DNA from: an uncultured Bacilli bacterium | GTDB taxonomy: Bacteria > Bacillota_I > Bacilli_A > RF39 > UBA660 | Assembly: GCA_934098745.1 (NCBI GenBank) | Contig: CAKOPG010000012.1 | Coordinates: 1-45,573, forward strand | Direction of reading: 5' to 3' | DNA length: 45,573 nucleotides | Shown: positions 17,363 through 25,936 of the stretch, piece by piece | How the letters are laid out: each line of letters opens with the position of its first letter | Numbering within the stretch: the first letter of the stretch is position 1 | Made by a program: the position numbers and the translations under genes | Notes under the pieces: model-generated | What the model saw: the letters and a program-made list of their open reading frames with translations, nothing else | What the model was told of the DNA's origin: nothing | The model's database searches: none

Positions 17363-18994
17363 CTTTTTAGTTTTATTACCCTCAGGTATTAAAGCATCAA
17401 ATTCACCTTTACTTATTCTCTCAATATAAGCTTGATTCACTCCACTTTCAAAGCTAAATCCATGTTCCATTCTCTTAACTAACTGTGGACTTCTTAAACA
17501 ATCAGTACATATAATAGCTAAATCATTAAATTTTTCAGTACCAATAGGTGGCAATATTATATTATATCTTCTAAATAACTCGTTATTTGATATATCCTTA
17601 CTTTCCGGAGCATTATTAACTACCTCAAACATTCCAAATAATCTTGTTTCATCATCTATATTTCTTAAATTAATTCCCACCATTTTTTCTCTTACTCTAT
17701 AATCACTATAAAATTCCGTTAAAAATTCCTCTATCTTTTTAGAACATTCACTAATTAAAGCTTCTACTTCTTTTATCTCTTCTATTTTTTTCTTTTTACA
17801 TTCCTCTAACACATTCTTATTTTTTTCTTTTTTCTTCTTAGAGTTAATTATACTTACCTTACTATCAGAAACATCCATATAATCAACCACTAAATCTCTA
17901 TATTCAGCTGTTAACTTAAAGTGCCTATCTGAAAGAACCCTTTGTCTTTCAAGTATTTCACTAATATGACATTTATCTTTATACTCCTTAAACACATCTT
18001 TAAGTTGATCAAACAAACTAACTTTTACCACTGTATCAATAATTGTTGGCAAATTTCTCATAAAACCATTTCTATCATTTTGTGACATATTACTAAAATT
18101 ATCCTGACTAAGTAACTGAATAGCCTTAGACACTTTAATATCTCCAACCATCTTATCTTCAACAAGTGGGCTATAATAATAACCCTCTAAAATACCCGTA
18201 TAGTTTCCCTTTTCCGAATCACTTAAAGCCTTATCTAACTTTTCTAACTCTTCTGCTACCAATAATCTCATATCATATAAGTTAGCCACGTCTATCTTGC
18301 CATAACCAAGGCCCATAAAAATTTCATTTATTTTAGCTATTTTCCTTCTAAAAACATTTCCATGTCTCCCATATAAAATTCTCGAAGCTTGATTCATCAT
18401 ATCATATAGTGGATTTTTATCCGTCACCATAGTAACATCACTATATTTAAATTTATCCATCACAAATTTAATAAACTCTTCACTTTCTAAATCATATTGC
18501 CTTCTAAAGAATAATTCCATATAACTAGATACAATATTATTCTTTTCATAACAATTACTATCCATACTCATAAACAGTCCATAAAAATCTCTTGGCTTTA
18601 AATCATAACCGTTTTCTTTATATAGTTTAATTAAATCTTTTATCCATCTATTCATCGTAGGAACATCTAATATTTCATCCACCCCTAATTGAAGTTTTAT
18701 TGCCTTATATAGGTTAATATCAAGGGCTGATATATCATCCATAAGTGTAGCCAACATAGCAAATTCTGTTTCCCTATTCTGACTATCAGCTATCCCTAAC
18801 TCAATTAATTCATCTTTCTTTTTACCAACTAAATAAGAAGACATTGATAATAATAAGTTCATAAATTGTTTTAATTGCCCCAATATTTTAGGATTATCTT
18901 TAAAATATTTAGCCGAACTAATAACATCATTAATTAAGATTCTTATATCATCATATGACTTTGCCATTTTTAATCTTTCATAATATTCACTCAT
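17360..18994 (-). CDS. Hypothetical 544-residue helical protein
   Basis: I do not recognise this family. It is soluble, strongly helical and charged, with no signal peptide. A coiled-coil-like stretch lies around residues 385-440 (KKKKEKNKNVLEECKKKKIEEI and on). The C-terminal part (NNELFRRYNIILPPIG ... CTDCLRSPQLVKRMEHGF) contains a CxxC. The ATG at 18994 is chosen because GGTGATAAG directly precedes it; a further ATG four codons upstream overlaps that site. Its start overlaps the stop of a 36-codon gene by eight bases, so the two are translationally coupled. Confidence 0.6.
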   Translation of the reverse strand: MSEYYERLKMAKSYDDIRILINDVISSAKYFKDNPKILGQLKQFMNLLLSMSSYLVGKKKDELIELGIADSQNRETEFAMLATLMDDISALDINLYKAIKLQLGVDEILDVPTMNRWIKDLIKLYKENGYDLKPRDFYGLFMSMDSNCYEKNNIVSSYMELFFRRQYDLESEEFIKFVMDKFKYSDVTMVTDKNPLYDMMNQASRILYGRHGNVFRRKIAKINEIFMGLGYGKIDVANLYDMRLLVAEELEKLDKALSDSEKGNYTGILEGYYYSPLVEDKMVGDIKVSKAIQLLSQDNFSNMSQNDRNGFMRNLPTIIDTVVKVSLFDQLKDVFKEYKDKCHISEILERQRVLSDRHFKLTAEYRDLVVDYMDVSDSKVSIINSKKKKEKNKNVLEECKKKKIEEIKEVEALISECSKKIEEFLTEFYSDYRVREKMVGINLRNIDDETRLFGMFEVVNNAPESKDISNNELFRRYNIILPPIGTEKFNDLAIICTDCLRSPQLVKRMEHGFSFESGVNQAYIERISKGEFDALIPEGNKTKK

Positions 18995-19097
18995 TCTTAT
19001 CACCATCTATTTTATTAATTGCCTCTTCACATAACTTAACAATATTCTCTAGTTCTTCTAATTCAAGTGAATCCATCATCTTAACAATATCTTCCAT
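18987..19097 (-). CDS. Small 36-residue acidic protein, coupled to the 544-residue gene
   Basis: It begins with MEDIVKMMDSLELEELENI and ends in INKIDGDKNE. An excellent ribosome binding site (GGAGG, spacing seven) precedes the ATG, and an extended -10 (TGATATAAT, with TATAAT at 19122-19127) lies upstream. Its TGA stop overlaps the ATG of the next gene in an ATGAGTGA arrangement. It forms one acidic amphipathic helix with no membrane segment. The strong ribosome binding site and the coupling make it a real gene or leader peptide; the function is unknown. Confidence 0.65.
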   Translation of the reverse strand: MEDIVKMMDSLELEELENIVKLCEEAINKIDGDKNE

Positions 19098-19137
19098 ATT
19101 AATTCCTCCTACTATATAAAAATTATATCACAAAATT

Positions 19138-19167
19138 AAAAGAATAGCATCACTAAACTATTCTTTT
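19138..19167 (-). terminator. Terminator of the suf operon
   Basis: AAAAGAATAG and CTATTCTTTT form a perfect ten-base stem around CATCACTAAA. TTTTAATTTT follows on the minus strand. The stem overlaps the sufU stop. Confidence 0.75.
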
Positions 19168-19574
19168 GTAACTTTACTTATCCCTCTAGCAAATAATGTA
19201 GCACAAGTTTTTCTAGAAGGTTGTTTATATATATCATCATAAACATTAGCTTCTCCTAACAATTCCTTATCATAATGTTCTTCTTCAATCATTTTAAAAT
19301 AATTTTCTAGTATCTCATTAGCTTCTTCCTTCGTCTTACCAATTAACATACTACTCAAAATTGATGTACTAGATATCGCAATAACACAAGCCTCTCCAGA
19401 AAACTTAATATCTTCTATTTTATCTCCATTAAATTTAACATAAATATCTATATTATCAATACAACTAACATTATTACTATTTATCTTTACATAACCATCA
19501 CCAGAAGGTATTCCTCTATTTTTAGCATCCTGATAATTATCTATTATAATACTACGTTTAACATCTTTATCCAC
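19158..19574 (-). CDS. sufU: SufU iron-sulfur/zinc sulfurtransferase
   Basis: This 138-residue NifU/IscU-like protein carries the three SufU cysteines in CIDNIDI, GEACVIA and KTCATL, and the SSMLIGKTKEEA helix. In Firmicutes SufU binds Zn and accepts sulfur from SufS. The GTG at 19574 is preferred: GGAGG lies about ten bases upstream, and it overlaps the sufS stop by one base (TAGTG). An in-frame ATG six codons earlier has no ribosome binding site. It is the last gene of sufC-D-S-U. Confidence 0.9.
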   Translation of the reverse strand: MDKDVKRSIIIDNYQDAKNRGIPSGDGYVKINSNNVSCIDNIDIYVKFNGDKIEDIKFSGEACVIAISSTSILSSMLIGKTKEEANEILENYFKMIEEEHYDKELLGEANVYDDIYKQPSRKTCATLFARGISKVTKE

Positions 19575-20773
19575 TAAAGTATTTCCTCCCATATATTCTT
19601 ACTATTTTTTAAAACATTAATAAGTAAATCAACCTCTTCTTTGGTATTATAAAAACTTAAACTAATTCGACAAGTATTAGCTATATTAAACACATTCTTA
19701 AGTATTTTAGCACAATGATTACCTGCTCTAACACATATATTATATTTATCTAAATATATTGCCGTATCTTGACTAAATACCCCCTTAATATTAAAAGCTA
19801 CAATTGTTGAATCATTATCTTTATTATATACCTTAATAAAATCTAATTTATTTAATTTATCTATTAAATAATGTCTTAATTCATGTTCATACTTCTTAAT
19901 ATTATCAATTCCTATTTTCTTTAAATATTTAACACTCTCACAAAGTCCTAAAACCCCTTCTATATTTGGTGTACCAGCCTCTAATCTTTCAGGTAAATCC
20001 TTAAGTTCCATATAACCATCTTTAGTAAATATAGCATTCATTCCTCCACCATATTCCATCGGTGTAATCTCTTTTAACAAATCAAATTTACCATACAAAA
20101 AACCTATTCCCGTTGGTCCATACATCTTATGACCTGATACGGCCATAAAATCAATATCCATATCTATTACATCTATCTTTTCATGTGAAATACTTTGTGC
20201 AGCATCAACGACAAATAGAATATTATTTTCATGACATAATCTAGCTATCGCTTTAATATCTCTTTTATCACCAATAACATTAGTAACATGTGCTAAAGAT
20301 ACTACTTTTGTTTTACTATTAATAGCCTTACGTAAATTATCTATAGTCACTTCATTCTTATCGTCAAGTTCAATATATTTAACTACTATTCCTATTTCCT
20401 TTTGTAAAACAAACCATGGAAGTACATTTGAAGCATGCTCTGCTTCCGTTATTAAAACTTCATCTCCCGCATGTAAGTGCTTCTTAAAATATCCAAAAGC
20501 AATGTAATTTAATGAGTCTGTTGCCCCCGATGTAAATACAATCTCACTACTATGTCTTGCATTGATAAATTCTCTAATCTCTTCACGACAATTATCATAT
20601 AACTCACTAACTATTAAACTATTTTGATAATCTCCTCTATGAATATTAGAAGTATATTTATTATAATATTCAATTATCTTATCTCTAACAACATCTGGTT
20701 TAAAAGTTGTAGCCCCATTATCAAAATAAACCATTTTACTATTTCTCAAAATTGTAAAATCATCTCTATTCAC
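19574..20773 (-). CDS. sufS: Cysteine desulfurase SufS
   Basis: This PLP enzyme removes sulfur from cysteine for Fe-S cluster assembly. The PLP-binding lysine is in AVSGHKMYGPTG. The active-site cysteine is in RAGNHCAK, the class II (SufS) type rather than the long-loop IscS type. DAAQSISH and FTSGATDSLN contact the cofactor. The length of 399 residues is normal. The start is a GTG with GGAGGTG upstream, overlapping the stop of the sufD-like gene. Its partner SufU follows immediately. Confidence 0.93.
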   Translation of the reverse strand: MNRDDFTILRNSKMVYFDNGATTFKPDVVRDKIIEYYNKYTSNIHRGDYQNSLIVSELYDNCREEIREFINARHSSEIVFTSGATDSLNYIAFGYFKKHLHAGDEVLITEAEHASNVLPWFVLQKEIGIVVKYIELDDKNEVTIDNLRKAINSKTKVVSLAHVTNVIGDKRDIKAIARLCHENNILFVVDAAQSISHEKIDVIDMDIDFMAVSGHKMYGPTGIGFLYGKFDLLKEITPMEYGGGMNAIFTKDGYMELKDLPERLEAGTPNIEGVLGLCESVKYLKKIGIDNIKKYEHELRHYLIDKLNKLDFIKVYNKDNDSTIVAFNIKGVFSQDTAIYLDKYNICVRAGNHCAKILKNVFNIANTCRISLSFYNTKEEVDLLINVLKNSKNIWEEIL

Positions 20774-20777
20774 AAAA

Positions 20778-21533
20778 TCACCTCCAATACATATCTATTA
20801 TATCTGTAATTTTCTTTCTGGTATCAACAGAAATCATCTTATTAGCTAATAAAAATCCTCTAACTAATAATTTCAAAGAATCATTATAACTAATTCCCTT
20901 ACTCATTAAATAAAATATCTGATCATCCTTAAATGTTCCAATAACAGATCCATGTTTTGCCATTACATCATCTAAATCAATAAACATATTAGGAGAAACT
21001 GTTGCTTCGGCATTATCAAAAGTAACTACTCTAGTATTTTGATCCAAAACTGATTTAATACATTCTTTATATACCGTACTATTAATTACAAAGTGAACCC
21101 TACTATCATTAATAGCTACCACCTTATTCCTAATATTACTCTTAGTATTCTTATTCTTATGATATACATCTATCTGATATTCTTCTACACTTTTACATAT
21201 ATTAGCAAAATTATAATTCACTGTATCTCCATCTTCAAATAAATTAATTGTAATTTTCTCACTAACACTCTCATTACAATAAAATTTATTAATATCTGCA
21301 CTTCCACAATGAATATTATATATATTATTGACTCTTAACTTATTACCAAAACTACTTTCTAAAATAACAACCCTACCATTAATTATTTCCAATTCTAAGC
21401 ATACATCATCAATATTATCATATATTATTTCATAATCACTAGCTTCCTTAAATATTATCTTATTACCATCAATTACTAAAGCCGAATCCCCAATATAATT
21501 TATCTTTTCCTTACTCACTATTATCTTATTCAT
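20778..21533 (-). CDS. sufD: Short SufB/SufD-family scaffold protein
   Basis: The C-terminal half is a clear SufB/SufD domain: PNMFIDLDDVMAKHGSVIGTFKDDQIFYLMSKGIS, with the conserved His of SufD in AKHG and the closing LLVRGFL helix. The central part is a beta-helix-like series of short strands. At 251 residues it is far shorter than usual SufD (about 420) or SufB (about 470), and the N-terminal helical domain is missing. It follows sufC with a GGAGAA ribosome binding site. No sufB lies in the operon, so this may be the only scaffold or a reduced SufD. The assignment to SufD over SufB rests on the His motif. Confidence 0.75.
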   Translation of the reverse strand: MNKIIVSKEKINYIGDSALVIDGNKIIFKEASDYEIIYDNIDDVCLELEIINGRVVILESSFGNKLRVNNIYNIHCGSADINKFYCNESVSEKITINLFEDGDTVNYNFANICKSVEEYQIDVYHKNKNTKSNIRNKVVAINDSRVHFVINSTVYKECIKSVLDQNTRVVTFDNAEATVSPNMFIDLDDVMAKHGSVIGTFKDDQIFYLMSKGISYNDSLKLLVRGFLLANKMISVDTRKKITDIIDMYWR

Positions 21534-21537
21534 AAAG

Positions 21538-22296
21538 TTATTCTCCAGTAATAATATTTGACTTAGCTAAATACTCTTCATAGCCATTTTTTTCTATATC
21601 TAAAGCCAATTGATAATCACCACTAACTTTAATATTTCCTTCAGCTACGACATGAACATAATCAGGTTTAATATACTCTAGTATCTTAGATAAATGAGTG
21701 ATTATTAATAATGATGTATTAGGATTTTCTTTTTTATAATCCATAATATTTTCAGCCACCACTCGCAAACTATCGACATCAAGTCCAGAATCAATTTCAT
21801 CTAGTATAATAAATGAAGGTTTCAAAAGTTTAATCTGTAATACTTCATTTTTTTTCTTTTCTCCTCCAGAAAATCCTACATTTAATGATCTATGTATCAA
21901 ATTTTTATTCATTTTAAGTTCGTCAGTAGCCTTCTCACACTGCAATATAAAGTCGTATAACCCCACCTTCTTATCCAATCTACTAGACATAGCAGTTCTC
22001 AAAAAATCTTGATTACTAACTCCATCTATTTCAAGTGGATATTGCATAGCTAAAAAGATTCCTTTACGACTTCTCTTATCCGTAGTAAGATCTTTTATTG
22101 ATTCTCCATTTAATATTATATCACCACTAATTACCTTATAGTGTTCATCTCCCATTATAACTCTTGATAAAGTAGATTTACCAACTCCATTAGGTCCCAT
22201 TATAACATGAATACTACCATCTTCTATCTTTAAATTAAAATCCTTAAGAACTTTCTTATCTTCTACAGATACATTCAAATTTTTAATCATCAACAT
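21538..22296 (-). CDS. sufC: Fe-S assembly ATPase SufC
   Basis: This is a soluble ABC-type ATPase of the SUF scaffold complex. It has Walker A GPNGVGKST (about residues 30-38), signature FSGGEKKKNEV and Walker B FIILDEIDSGLDVDSLRVVA, which is the SufC-specific form. The ATG at 22296 has TAGGTGAT upstream. It is the first gene of the operon. A TATAAT at 22315-22320 on the minus strand is the likely -10 box, with no clear -35. Confidence 0.93.
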   Translation of the reverse strand: MLMIKNLNVSVEDKKVLKDFNLKIEDGSIHVIMGPNGVGKSTLSRVIMGDEHYKVISGDIILNGESIKDLTTDKRSRKGIFLAMQYPLEIDGVSNQDFLRTAMSSRLDKKVGLYDFILQCEKATDELKMNKNLIHRSLNVGFSGGEKKKNEVLQIKLLKPSFIILDEIDSGLDVDSLRVVAENIMDYKKENPNTSLLIITHLSKILEYIKPDYVHVVAEGNIKVSGDYQLALDIEKNGYEEYLAKSNIITGE

Positions 22297-22337
22297 ATAA
22301 ATCACCTACCAATTATTATATCTCAAAACAACATAAA

Positions 22338-22369
22338 AATAAAGATAATTCCATATATTAAGAATTATC
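22338..22369 (-). terminator. Terminator of the 177-residue gene
   Basis: GATAATTC and GAATTATC form a perfect eight-base stem. TTTATTTTTA follows on the minus strand. Confidence 0.65.
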
Positions 22370-22378
22370 CTTATATAT

Positions 22379-22912
22379 TTAAGCCCTATCTAATTGTCTA
22401 ATTACTCTAGTCATCTTCCTAGTCTTCTTACTAAATTTATCAATATATTCCAAATCACTATTAACATCATCCATTAAACATAGTGGTTTGTCCATATCCA
22501 TATACTTTGCATACATACTCATATTTCTTGTCTTAATCTCTTCTATTCCTTGAATAAATCTTTCAACAGCGTAACCATCTTCATATTGTGTTAAACTTGC
22601 ATATACTATTCCTGGACATACCTCTTTAGCATCATAATAACTTAATACATCGCTTTCCACTTCTACATAATTATCACTACCTACTAAGTTTTCATCTCTA
22701 GGAATATATTCAACTGTGTCGCCTGTAAAAAGTAAAGTCATCTTACCGTCAATTTCTTCAGCAATTATAGATGAAAAAGGCAAACCGTTTCTTTTAAATA
22801 ACATATCTCTTTTATATTCTTCACCTAACATAATCCTACTATTATCATAGTTTTCTCCTTGACAATATGCACAAACATTATTATTCAAACTTAATACATA
22901 AAACTTTCTCAT
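22379..22912 (-). CDS. Hypothetical 177-residue protein
   Basis: This is a soluble acidic protein with no recognised domain. Early cysteines (NVCAYCQGENY) form a CxxC near residues 13-16, and a beta-rich middle includes MTLLFTGDTVEYIPRDENL. The C-terminal helix is basic (KTRKMTRVIRQL). The ATG at 22912 is chosen because AGGGG lies just upstream. The gene has a near-perfect promoter and its own terminator, so it forms a separate and probably well-expressed unit. Confidence 0.6.
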   Translation of the reverse strand: MRKFYVLSLNNNVCAYCQGENYDNSRIMLGEEYKRDMLFKRNGLPFSSIIAEEIDGKMTLLFTGDTVEYIPRDENLVGSDNYVEVESDVLSYYDAKEVCPGIVYASLTQYEDGYAVERFIQGIEEIKTRNMSMYAKYMDMDKPLCLMDDVNSDLEYIDKFSKKTRKMTRVIRQLDRA

Positions 22913-22940
22913 TAATTTCATCCCCTTTCGGCGAAAAAGT

Positions 22941-22969
22941 ATCATAACACTTTTAAAAGCATTTGTCAA
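22941..22969 (-). promoter_or_regulatory. Strong promoter of the 177-residue gene
   Basis: On the minus strand TTGACA (22964-22969) and TATGAT (22941-22946) are exactly 17 bases apart. Confidence 0.75.
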
Positions 22970-23014
22970 ACATAACCACTATAATTATATAATTACATAA
23001 AGAAAAAACATGTC

Positions 23015-23051
23015 AAAAAAAGACTATTAATAATTTATTTTATCAATAGTC
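23015..23051 (-). terminator. Terminator of the HerA-like gene
   Basis: GACTATT and AATAGTC pair around an A/T loop. A T7 run follows on the minus strand. Confidence 0.65.
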
Positions 23052-23068
23052 AAAAAATATAAATCTTT

Positions 23069-24823
23069 TTATTTTACATACCATGTATTATCAATATTAC
23101 AACTATCACTATATGGTGTCGGATTAGGCATATCTACCGTTACTAATATCGGTTTATTTAAAGCCGTACCAAACATCATACAATTACCAGAAGATAACAT
23201 TTTAATCTTTTCTATCATATTACTATTTATATATGGAATAGTATTTCTTACAAACTTAATATCTTCCTCATTAAAAATCTTAAAAATAGCAAAATTAGAA
23301 CACTGACTAATCATAGTACCACTAAGTTCTGAAGGTCTTTGACTAATAACCCCCAAAAGAATTCCATACTTTCTTCCTTCCTTAGCAATACGTTCAAATA
23401 TATTATAACCAATTATTCTAGAATCGCTATCATTTTGAATATATCTATGAGCCTCTTCCAATATTATATGAAATGGCATTGAAGCCCTATTTGGTAAAGT
23501 CACAATAAAATCAAATAGCATCTTAGAATATATCTTAACAATTACCTTAGCAAACCTATCATCAACATAATTAATATTAAAATTAACTATTTGATATTTC
23601 TTATTCTTATTAACATCATATATTAAATACCTAATATAATCAAATCTATTCATATATCTTTCACAGTTAAAATAATTTACATAATCACTATTAATAAGTG
23701 AATTAAGCCTTATCTTAAGTATATTAGCATATTCAACTACACTATTACTACTAAAAATACCTTCACTAATTAAAGCAAACTCTAAAGAATTATAAAAATC
23801 TTTAATTGAATACATATAACTACCATCAGGTAAACTAAGTTCAAAGTCATCAATACAAAATTGTTCCAAATAACTAATAACAACCTCTATATCAGCAAAC
23901 TTAACATTATTCTCAATATTCAAACATTGCCTAATACTTCTAGTCCATCCACCTTTAGTAAGTTCTATTTCCAAATTAATATTCTTAGTATTAAATTTAG
24001 ATAAAATAGATATTATCTTATTTCTTATTTCATAACAATTACCACCCGATAATATTACATCTAATATACTTCTTGCAATAATATCATTTTTTTTATCTAA
24101 TATCTTATCATCTTCAGTAGAAAAGAATGCCACCAATTTCAAAGCTTTTTCAATAATAGGTATTTGTCTAGCATCGGTAACATCTAAAAGTAAACATATA
24201 TCATCAACACCCAAAAACCAAAAAGGAATAAACAATTGTGGAGTATCACGGTCTTTTAAATTAGTTGTAAAAACACGATAATTCAAATTAGGATTAACTT
24301 GACTTATATTATTAAAAGCTTTTTGATATTCTCCATATGCATCAAATAAAAATATATTTGAATTATAAGGTAATCTTTTAGCTTCATAAAATATTCCTTG
24401 TAACAGTTTAGTTATAAAATAACTCTTCCCACTACCAGAATTCCCAAATATAGCAAAATGTGAAGAAAAAAACTTATCAATATTTATAAAAATATCATAA
24501 TCACGATATATATAAGATTTACCAATTTTAATATTATTACCATTCTTATTAACACTATATATAATATCTAGTTCTTCTTTAGTAATCAAACGACATTCAC
24601 TACTAAATTTAGGCACAGATAAACTACCATTAACATATACACCATTTATAATTTCTCCCTGCAAACTAACTTCAAGAAAATTACCTGATGCTCCTATAAC
24701 TTCACCAATATATCGATTATCAAAAATAATATTTTTATTTATCAAATTATCAATCGTATATATATTAACAGACAAACTGACATATATAATTGAATTCTTT
24801 ATACTAGCAATCTTCCCTATCAT
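23069..24823 (-). CDS. HerA-type ATPase (DUF87 helicase/translocase family)
   Basis: Residues 1-100 form a beta-barrel-like HAS domain. Walker A is G127-NSGSGKS-134, and FLFDAYGEY follows as in HerA. Walker B is FHIILEEAHRYI, followed by RIAKEGRKYGILLGVISQRPSEL with the sensor and arginine finger region. The C-terminal brace (MFGTALNKPILVTVDMPNPTPY) fits the family. HerA proteins are hexameric DNA translocases that partner with NurA nucleases in archaea or with Sir2 or DUF4297 nucleases in bacterial defence. No such partner is adjacent here; the gene is alone between terminators. The role is therefore open. Confidence 0.8.
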   Translation of the reverse strand: MIGKIASIKNSIIYVSLSVNIYTIDNLINKNIIFDNRYIGEVIGASGNFLEVSLQGEIINGVYVNGSLSVPKFSSECRLITKEELDIIYSVNKNGNNIKIGKSYIYRDYDIFINIDKFFSSHFAIFGNSGSGKSYFITKLLQGIFYEAKRLPYNSNIFLFDAYGEYQKAFNNISQVNPNLNYRVFTTNLKDRDTPQLFIPFWFLGVDDICLLLDVTDARQIPIIEKALKLVAFFSTEDDKILDKKNDIIARSILDVILSGGNCYEIRNKIISILSKFNTKNINLEIELTKGGWTRSIRQCLNIENNVKFADIEVVISYLEQFCIDDFELSLPDGSYMYSIKDFYNSLEFALISEGIFSSNSVVEYANILKIRLNSLINSDYVNYFNCERYMNRFDYIRYLIYDVNKNKKYQIVNFNINYVDDRFAKVIVKIYSKMLFDFIVTLPNRASMPFHIILEEAHRYIQNDSDSRIIGYNIFERIAKEGRKYGILLGVISQRPSELSGTMISQCSNFAIFKIFNEEDIKFVRNTIPYINSNMIEKIKMLSSGNCMMFGTALNKPILVTVDMPNPTPYSDSCNIDNTWYVK

Positions 24824-24885
24824 ATTCTTCTTCTCCTAGTATAATTCTAACATTATTTTAAAAAATATACAAGAAAAAAACGCAC

Positions 24886-24909
24886 AAAAAAAACCTAGTC
24901 AATAACTAG
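24886..24909 (-). terminator. Terminator of tRNA-Asn
   Basis: On the minus strand CTAGT and ACTAG pair around TATTG, followed by T8. Confidence 0.7.
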
Positions 24910-24925
24910 ATCTACAAATCATAAA

Positions 24926-25001
24926 TGGCGCCTGATGTAGGACTCGAACCTACGACCTATCGGTTAACAGCCGAGTGCTCTACCGACTGAGCTAATCAGG
25001 C
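24926..25001 (-). tRNA. tRNA-Asn (GTT)
   Basis: A full cloverleaf of 76 bases includes the encoded CCA. The acceptor GCCTGAT pairs with ATCAGGC and the discriminator is G. The anticodon loop CTGTTAA gives GTT, and the T-arm GGTTCGAGTCC is standard. A promoter and a terminator flank it. Confidence 0.95.
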
Positions 25002-25023
25002 ATTAATTTCTGATTGCTAATTC

Positions 25024-25052
25024 ATTATATAATAATTTTTACAAATTATCAA
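25024..25052 (-). promoter_or_regulatory. Promoter of tRNA-Asn
   Basis: On the minus strand TTGATA (25047-25052) and TATAAT (25024-25029) are 17 bases apart, and the tRNA begins 22 bases downstream of the -10 box. Confidence 0.7.
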
Positions 25053-25096
25053 TACCTTTTTTAAATTTTCCTATACTTTTTTATTATTTTATGCAT

Positions 25097-25120
25097 AAAA
25101 GGAGAAATTATTCTCCTTTT
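25097..25120 (-). terminator. Hairpin at the pyrH stop
   Basis: AAAAGGAGAA and TTCTCCTTTT form a perfect ten-base stem with an ATTA loop that includes the pyrH stop. The T-run beyond it is weak. Confidence 0.5.
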
Positions 25121-25809
25121 ATAACATTTGTTCCTATTTTTTCACCATTAATAGCTTTTTTCAAACATTCTTTATTATTAATATCCGTAACAATTATTTC
25201 GATATTATTATCCCGACATATTTCCATAGCCGATAAATCCATTACCCCAAGTTCTTGTTCAATAACCTCATCAAACGTAATCGTTTCATACTTTTTAGCA
25301 TTCTCATATTTATTTGGATCTTTATCATATACTCCATCAACATTAGTAAGTTTAATAATCATATCTGCTTTAATATCTCTAGCCCGCAATGCTGCTCCCG
25401 TATCAGTTGAAAAGAATGGTTTTCCCGTTCCCCCACCAAATACTATAATTTTACCACAATCAAGAGCCTCAATAGCTTTATCTGAATCAATATCATCCAT
25501 CACTGCTACCGATAGTCCACTTTGATTATATACCTCTAATCCTAATTTTAAAAAAGTATCCTTAAGTGCTAAAGCATTCATAATTGTAGCTAACATTCCG
25601 GCATAATCAGCAGTCTCACGATCCATCTCTTTAGTATCTCTCCCACGAAGAAAATTACCACCACCACATACAATGCCAACTCTTACCCCCATATCATGAA
25701 CTTCCTTAATTCTAGAACATATCTCTCTAATATAATCAAAATCAAGTCCATGACCATTTTTTCCCGACATCGCTTCACCAGAAAATTTAATAAGTACAGT
25801 TTTTTTCAT
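25108..25809 (-). CDS. pyrH: UMP kinase
   Basis: This amino-acid-kinase-fold enzyme phosphorylates UMP to UDP. LIKFSGEAMSG is the phosphate-binding start. CGGGNFLRGRD and the DRETADYAGMLATIMNALAL stretch are PyrH-specific, and TGKPFFSTDTGAALRA forms the nucleotide site. The length of 233 residues is typical. The ribosome binding site is AGGAGG before ATG. Unusually, frr and tsf are not adjacent; the gene lies alone between tRNA-Asn and ftsEX. Confidence 0.95.
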   Translation of the reverse strand: MKKTVLIKFSGEAMSGKNGHGLDFDYIREICSRIKEVHDMGVRVGIVCGGGNFLRGRDTKEMDRETADYAGMLATIMNALALKDTFLKLGLEVYNQSGLSVAVMDDIDSDKAIEALDCGKIIVFGGGTGKPFFSTDTGAALRARDIKADMIIKLTNVDGVYDKDPNKYENAKKYETITFDEVIEQELGVMDLSAMEICRDNNIEIIVTDINNKECLKKAINGEKIGTNVIKGE

Positions 25810-25880
25810 TTTTTCCTCCTAACCATATATTCATTTATTTTTCAAATCACTACCTATTACTATTTTATCATATATTTTTA

Positions 25881-25914
25881 AAAAAATAGTATCTCTCATA
25901 AATATTTACTATTT
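25881..25914 (-). terminator. Terminator of the ftsEX operon
   Basis: AAATAGTA and TACTATTT pair around a 15-base loop. A T-run follows on the minus strand, about 25 bases past the ftsX stop. Confidence 0.6.
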
Positions 25915-25936
25915 ATTTGACACTATTTCTTATTAC

